NCBI GenBank assembly: GCA_000827495.1
Contig: KN817520.1
Location: forward strand, 601,700 to 665,699
Length of the DNA stretch: 64,000 bases
Reading direction: 5' to 3'
Source: Hypholoma sublateritium FD-334 SS-4
Taxonomy: Eukaryota > Basidiomycota > Agaricomycetes > Agaricales > Strophariaceae
Shown: piece by piece, positions 57,940 through 64,000 of the stretch
Position numbering within the stretch: the first letter of the stretch is position 1
How the letters are laid out: every line of letters starts with the position of its first letter
Notes under the pieces: generated by a model
Told to the model about the DNA's origin: nothing
The model's input: the letters and a program-made list of their open reading frames with translations, nothing else
The model's database searches: none
Program-made: the position numbers and the translations under genes

Positions 57940-58193
57940 GATGCCCATCGAAGACCGGGCCGTCAAAGGAGTGAATATTGAATCAAGTACATACTGGCTT
58001 GCGGCGGGCAATGATTCTAGGATGCATCCTTTCAAGCAGCGAGTTCGAGATGAAAGTGATACTCTATATTCCTGCTACAATAAAAATATACATTGGTTTG
58101 ATAACCTTTTGGTCAGATCCGAATTAAGATGTCAGTGTCAGATCATGGTCTCTGCGACCTCGTTTCCAGGATAGTTGATAATTGACTTTTCGC

Positions 58194-61100
58194 CTATGCT
58201 CGGTACCCAACGAATTCTCGCCACGAGCGAACTTCCGAGGGGATATGGCCCTCAGTGTAGCCACGGAGGCCACCCTGCGGAATCTTCTTTGCCAAACTCT
58301 CGACAAACAGTTGGGCGGTGCGAGCATTGTTCAACAAAGGCAACCCGAAGTCAACAGCGTTCCTATGAAATTGACGTTATTTTTGATGTTGTGCATGGAG
58401 ATAAACACAGCACAAAACTTACCTGCGAGCGACATAGTCTTCGTCGACGAAATCCACACCGCGAGACTTCGCTAAGTTGACGACGCATTGAATCTCGTAA
58501 TCATCGAAGACCTCGCGCAACTTGCGCTTATCAGTCTTGGGGAACATGATACGCTTCGCGGTGACGTAGGGAATGTCGTTCAAAAACTCCTCGACGAGAG
58601 GGGATGAACAATAGAGCTTGAAGCCGAGTTCAATTAGCTGCTTGGCGATGGAGGTCATCTCAGGCTTCGAGATATCACCGCCAATCAGAACACCGGAACC
58701 TGCTCGGGGCACCTTGAATCCGGTCGTGCTAAGGAGGGACGCCCAGTATGCTTCGTGAATATCTTTTCCGAAACTCGCAACCTCGCCGGTGCTGGCCATC
58801 TCTAAATATATTCACCAGTATTGAGCTAATAAAAGAACATGAAAGTCAACAACTCACCAACACCAAGGAAAGGATCAGCACCAGCTAGACGCGTCCATGA
58901 GAATTGGGCAACCTTGACGGAAGTGTAATCCCGAGGCTCCTGCATGATGTCGACGGGCGCGGGAACCTCATGGTTCACGATCGCAGCAGTGGCGGTGTTG
59001 ATGAAATTATGCCCCAAGACCTTCGACACAAATGGGAACGAACGAGAAGCCCGGAGATTGCACTCGATAACCTTGAGTGTGGATTCTTCGCCAGGGTTAG
59101 CAGGGAGTTGCCGGATAACTTGCATGTTGAACGGGCCAGAAATTTCGAAGGCCGCGGCCACCTTTTCAGCGATGGTCTTGAGGCGAACCATATCCCCTTC
59201 AGAAACGGTGTATGGCGGCAGGACCAGAGTAGCATCACCCGAATGCACACCAGCATTCTCAACGTGCTCAGATACAGCATGAACGATGAGCTTGCCCTGA
59301 TGACCGACGGCGTCAATGTCTATTTCCTGGGCTCCATCGATAAATTTGGTGATAACAACCGGGTGTAACGGTGAAACATCCGCGGCTGCAGATAGGTTAT
59401 ACTCCAGGTCTGGTTCTTCGTAGACAACATTCATAGCGGCACCCGAAAGGACATACGAAGGGCGAATAAGGACAGGGTACCTATAATTATGAAAGTAAGG
59501 CCCTTGAATATAAAATGGGAAGGATAATACTGACCCAACTTTGTTAGCGAAGGCTTTAGCAGCCTCAAGCGAAGTGGCCTCTGTCCACTCTGGTTGATCA
59601 ACACCAATCTTGTCGAGGACTGAAGAGAATTTGTGACGGTCCTCGGCAGTGTCAATCTGTTGTGGATCGGTACCCAAAACCTTGACATCGTTGTTCTTGA
59701 GGCGGAGAGCAATGTTCTGAGGCAATTGTCCTGAATAGATACGTCAAAAGATATTCCTGAATGACAAGGAAGCGAGACACACCCCCAACGCTGACGATGA
59801 CACCTTGAGAGTGCTCCAATTCGTAGATATCCATAACCCGCTCGAAGCTGAGTTCTTCGAAGTAGAGCCTATCAGCCTCGTCGAAGTCGGTGGAGACGGT
59901 TTCCGGGTTGTAGTTGATCATGATGGTCCTCTTGCCCATGTCGCGGAGCTTGCGGGCGCAGGTGACCGCACACCAATCGAACTCGACACTACTTCCAATG
60001 CGGTAGACACCGCTTCCAAGGACCATGGTTCCATGTTCATCGAACTTGACATCATGCTCAGATGCATTGTAGGTGGTATAAAGGTAGTTAGTGTGGGCAG
60101 GGTATTCAGCGGCGAGAGTATCGATACGCTTGACGAAAGGAGTGATTCCAAGTGATTTGCGGTGGGCACGGACAACGTCCTCAGTGGCATTAACAACGTC
60201 GGCGATTTGAGTATCAGCGAAGCCCATACGCTTGGCGCGAGTCATGAGCTCAAGGTCAACCTTTGCGATGGAACCAGCAGCGACAAGAGCATGACGAGTC
60301 TGGATAATATTGTCGATCTTGTACAAGTACCACTATAAGCAGAAAAGCCAGTAAGAGTTAAGTAACAGTAGAGCCATAAAATTAGCATACCTTATCAATC
60401 TTGGTCAAATCGTGAACCTGGTCAACGGTGTAGTTCTTCTTGTACATCGCATAGGCAATGGCGAACAACCTCATATCCGTGGGGTGACTGAGCGCATAGT
60501 CCAGGTCGGCGGGCTCCATGACGACCTCGAAGCCCTTCCAGCGAGGATCGACTTGGCGGATGGCCTTTTGTAGACTTTCCTCAAATGTGCGTCCGATGGC
60601 CATGACCTCACCGACAGATTTCATAGAAGAGCCAACTTTCCTATCCACTTGAGACGAGAATTTGGCAAGATCCCATTTGGGGATCTTTGTCACGATATAG
60701 TCGAGCGAAGGTTCAAAGCAGGCGGTCGTGGTCTTTGTCACAGCATTGGGGAGCTCGGGAAGAGTGTAACCAAGAGCAATTTTGGCAGCGGTGTAGGCTA
60801 ATGGATATCCAGTGGCCTTCGAAGCGAGGGCGCTAAACAAACAATTGAGCATGTGATATTATTAACGGGAGCTAGAAATACCAACCTTGAACGACTCAAC
60901 CTATAACGGGCAAAGTTGGCTAGCTGAGTAAAATTAGGTTCAGGATGAATTTTATCACGTACCGAGCATTGACTTCAATGACACAGTATTCGCGAGATGT
61001 TGGGTTCAGTGCGTACTGGATGTTACATTCGCCCACAACGCCCAAATGCCGGATAGTCTTCAGTGCAGCACTTCGCAGCATATGATACTCGTCGTCGGGC

Positions 61101-62185
61101 AGTGTCTGGGATGGCGCAACGACGATAGAATCACCAGTGTGTGTACCAAGGGGGTCGAAGTTCTCCATGTTGCAGCAAATAATGGTGTTCTAAAGTATAT
61201 CTCATGTCAATGGCGAATTTTGCGTGTCAATGTGGGGACTTACATCCGCGGCATCACGAACGACTTCGTATTCCAATTCCTTCCAGCCCTTCATGCTACG
61301 CTCAATCAAAACCTGTGGACTCAGGCTCAGACTTTTCGCAGATAAGTCACGAAGTTCGTCAGGGTTGTTAGCAAAGCCGGATCCAAGTCCACCAAGAGTG
61401 AAAGCCGATCGCAAAATGACAGGGTATCCGATAACTGCAGCAGCTTCCAGAGCAGCGTTCACGGTAGATACGGCAGTCGACTCGGCAGCGGGGATATCGA
61501 TTTCTGTGTATCTCATTAGATATGTTTTAGTTGCTCGGTCTAAGGACTCACCCTTGAGTGCCTTTACGAATAGTTCACGATCCTCAGAAATTTCCAGAGT
61601 CCTGATTGGCGTTCCCAGAACCTTTACACCCAGGCGTTCAAGAACACCCATTTTGTCCAGTTCAATTCCGACGTTGAGAGCACTTTGACCACCGAATGTA
61701 AGGAGAATGCCATCGGGGCGCTCCTTTTCCAAAACGTATGCAACATAATCAGCGGTGATGGGAAGGAAGTAGACCTCCGAAGCAAGCTGATGCGACGTTT
61801 GCCATGTTGCAATATTGNNATTAATGAGGATANCCTCGACGCCTTCTTCGCTTAGGGCTTTGAGCGCCTGCGAACCAGAATAATCGAATTCGCCAGCTTG
61901 GCCGATGCTCAAGCCGCCGCTTCCGACGACGACAACACGTTTAACGTCCGGACGCGGAATTTTTGGGAGGACCTTGGCGGAAATGCGCCTGGCAATATCG
62001 GATGGGGAGTTGAGGACATGTTCTCCGTCCTTGGGCGCGTATGAACCGACTGCAGGTGCGGCAACGGCGCGTAAGGGCATGGTTTGCTTGAGGGCGAAGG
62101 CAGCGGCTCGAGTGGCGTGAAATAGACGACTGCCTGGTCGAAGGAGACCCCCGGCCCCTAAGGACTGGAGTCGAAGCAGGCCCAT
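58194..62185 (-). CDS. Carbamoyl-phosphate synthase large chain, mitochondrial (arginine-specific)
   Basis: Makes carbamoyl phosphate from glutamine-derived ammonia, bicarbonate and two ATP for arginine synthesis, with a separate small glutaminase subunit. The start [13 protein letters not shown] opens a basic, Ser/Arg/Ala-rich leader ([19 protein letters not shown]) typical of a mitochondrial presequence; a longer start at 62245 is possible. Two homologous ATP-grasp halves follow: [33 protein letters not shown] and [14 protein letters not shown] in the first; [25 protein letters not shown]-type sequence and [15 protein letters not shown] in the second. The C-terminal regulatory domain ([18 protein letters not shown]) ends with [20 protein letters not shown]. 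Eight or more introns. A stand-alone large chain with a presequence fits the arginine enzyme, since the fungal pyrimidine enzyme is fused to aspartate transcarbamylase. Three N bases occur near 61818-61833. Confidence 0.93.
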
Positions 62186-62245
62186 AGCTGAGAACGATGT
62201 GGACAAGAGGAACGGTGCGCTGCACGCCCAAAACTTTTTTTCCAC

Positions 62246-64000
62246 TAAATCCTAACCCCAATCAGGTTCTTAATTGACTTTCTGACTCCATAGAGCACGT
62301 GCTTGATCAAGGGCACGTCGGATTCATCGGACATAATCGCCCCTTTCCTTCAGCGTCAACCTTCTCCTTCCGAGTCCTTATCACCTCACATTGACTTCGA
62401 ATGCTTCTAAATGAACCTATTCAGGTCAACACCCTGACCGTAGGATCATGGGAATGAGCAAAGACCACAACACTAACAGTCACGCGAGCAAGTACGCCAT
62501 TCCCACTGGACTGCGTACGTGCAATAAAAACGTCTTATTCGCCCACTGCGCCGTCATTTGATCATTCAGAACCTCACTTCTAAGTCTCTTGGCCGCAGTA
62601 ACACTCAAAATTTTACGCACATATAAGATGTCGATGTCTGATAGGGAGACAGTCTTGCCTGTTTTCAAGCAAAGTTAACGATATCACTGCTACTGCTGAA
62701 ATACATGCATGGCCTGCTGCTCACCGTACAACATTTTTGGGACAAACGAGTCTCTTTGCACGCCTCGCGAACGCTGGTATTCGAGCTATATCGAAAGAGC
62801 CATTTTCTGGGTAAATGGTCACCTCTCGGGAACAACTTTTATTTTATTTCACGGTTTTTTGTGTGCTTAGACTCTTTCCAAGGGCTTGTGCCCAGAGGTT
62901 TATCTCTCTTCAGCTCCCACGATCGAGTGTGATGTCGCGATTTATCCAGTTCGCTTAGCGTTGTATATATGCGCCCCAAATCAACCTTTTCATCGCGTTC
63001 TTCCACCACATTTGTCCTCCATAATCGTAATTGGTGCCTTTCCGTGCTTGTCATCGAATGCTACCGACAAAACTCGGGCTGGGCCACGACGCTCTAGGCT
63101 CCATGGCGTTGTGGTTATTGATCCAGTCGCTGCACTGCAAAAAGGGCCGTAGCTGCCTCCCTTGATCAACAAAGTTCCAAAGTTAAACTACTACTTCCAA
63201 TGTATCCATCATTCAGTTCTCGATCATGCTTCCCCTACCAGCCGATACTACTGCTTATCCTTGTCTGAAGCTTTTTCTCTCGTGCACTTTCGGCCACCGG
63301 TGCGCGGTGTACATCTTAACCGGACAGCCCTCATCACAATTTATCAATCGCTTTCACGACATGCGGTTGCCCTTGACTTGCGTCACGAGTAACAACATCA
63401 ATATCACTGCGGAGGCGGTACCAACAGCTCTACTTCTTCACCGCGAACGAATTCACAGTACTAGTGCAAAATACACGTTATCTGTACCGATCAGCGGACG
63501 TCCTGCAGGCTGTGTCTTGCTCCCATGACCCAGTGCGCCATATCTCGCCGGGAATTCCCTGGTATCGGACCCTAACGCGGATTCAGGTCCAGGGAGAAAT
63601 CACAATTACCCGTGGAACTACCGATATTGAAAACTTTTGCCTGGCCTCTAATCCACCATGAAGACCGCCAGACACACGCCTCGGAGAAGATGGACATCCT
63701 TTAATGTTCGTGTGGGACTCTACTTCGAGGCATTCGTCGCAGATTTATCACAATTAGCGCCGATCCCTTGGGCCAACGTGCGCAAATACTCTCGACTCTT
63801 TGTGGAGTGACGAGGCTGGTGACCGTATCGGTTTTCATGGCCACCACAGTCCGTTATACTTGCCTTTTGCGGTCTTCAGGTTAGCGGTAGCCTCCATTGG
63901 CATGTGCGCAAAAGCTCCTTAGAGCTCCATTATTGTCAAATTTTCTTGGTCCTACGGAATTGAACTGGATGAACACTGCTTCTAGGAGAGCCATGCGCTG
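62246..64000. other. Right edge, no gene supported
   Basis: About 1.75 kb upstream of the CPS gene. It contains the CPS promoter and several short open frames on both strands (for example around 63226-63661), none with a recognisable family, start context or consistent splice pattern. A gene running off the right edge cannot be excluded. Confidence 0.4.

Noticed and set aside
63226..63661. Candidate gene at the right edge (two overlapping plus-strand frames)
   Set aside because: Neither frame shows coding character or consistent splicing, and composition is that of non-coding DNA.
1..64000. CRISPR arrays, operons, riboswitches, bacterial-type signals
   Set aside because: The intron-rich gene structure shows a eukaryotic nuclear sequence; no regularly spaced direct repeats were seen.

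Overview
The window is nuclear DNA from a filamentous basidiomycete, most likely an Agaricomycete. Introns are short (mostly 48-70 nt, GT..AG) and dense, genes are close together, and several families fit this group: a FunK1-type fungal protein kinase, a serine-rich GPI-anchored cupredoxin, fungal phenylalanine ammonia-lyase, a TRK potassium transporter and a mitochondrial carbamoyl-phosphate synthase large chain. Scattered N positions fall in repeats and inside a few genes. All exon models were built by hand from reading frame, splice signals and family resemblance.

Layout. 0.4-5.3 kb: two divergent genes of unknown function, each with an N-terminal SAP-like motif. 5.3-16.4 kb: an eIF4G neighbourhood. 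The complete eIF4G gene (11.5-16.4 kb) is preceded by a DNA-level duplication of its own 5' end, including the 5' UTR intron. The duplicate is fused to an unrelated SAM-like C-terminal domain (6.8-8.5 kb), and that C-terminal module occurs again in a partial copy (9.4-10.4 kb). 17.1-20.9 kb: a 19-exon TRK potassium transporter with three microexons. 21.9-24.1 kb: a small unknown gene and a secreted cupredoxin. 25.3-27.8 kb: a FunK1 kinase. 30-31.2 kb: a membrane protein. 31.5-33.9 kb: an F-box-like protein and TIM22, divergent. 34.7-38.5 kb: a CSC1/OSCA-type channel. 39.1-45.9 kb: a 2138-residue acidic protein with a motif repeated exon by exon. 46.2-48.1 kb: a DUF1917 (UPF0696/BLES03-like) protein. 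48.2-48.9 kb: a non-autonomous DNA transposon with 15-bp terminal inverted repeats and an 8-bp target-site duplication. 50.4-51.3 kb: the rRNA-processing factor FCF1/UTP24. 53.2-57.9 kb: phenylalanine ammonia-lyase and an amadoriase-type flavin oxidase. 58.2-62.2 kb: carbamoyl-phosphate synthase large chain. The last 1.75 kb holds no gene I can support.

Most genes are unrelated housekeeping loci (translation initiation, rRNA processing, protein import, K+ uptake, arginine synthesis) mixed with lineage-specific genes; I see no biosynthetic cluster. The most unusual object is the truncated eIF4G copy, which has lost the eIF4E-binding motif, MIF4G and MA3 domains, has tandemly duplicated one N-terminal segment, and has gained a new C-terminal module while keeping an open frame.
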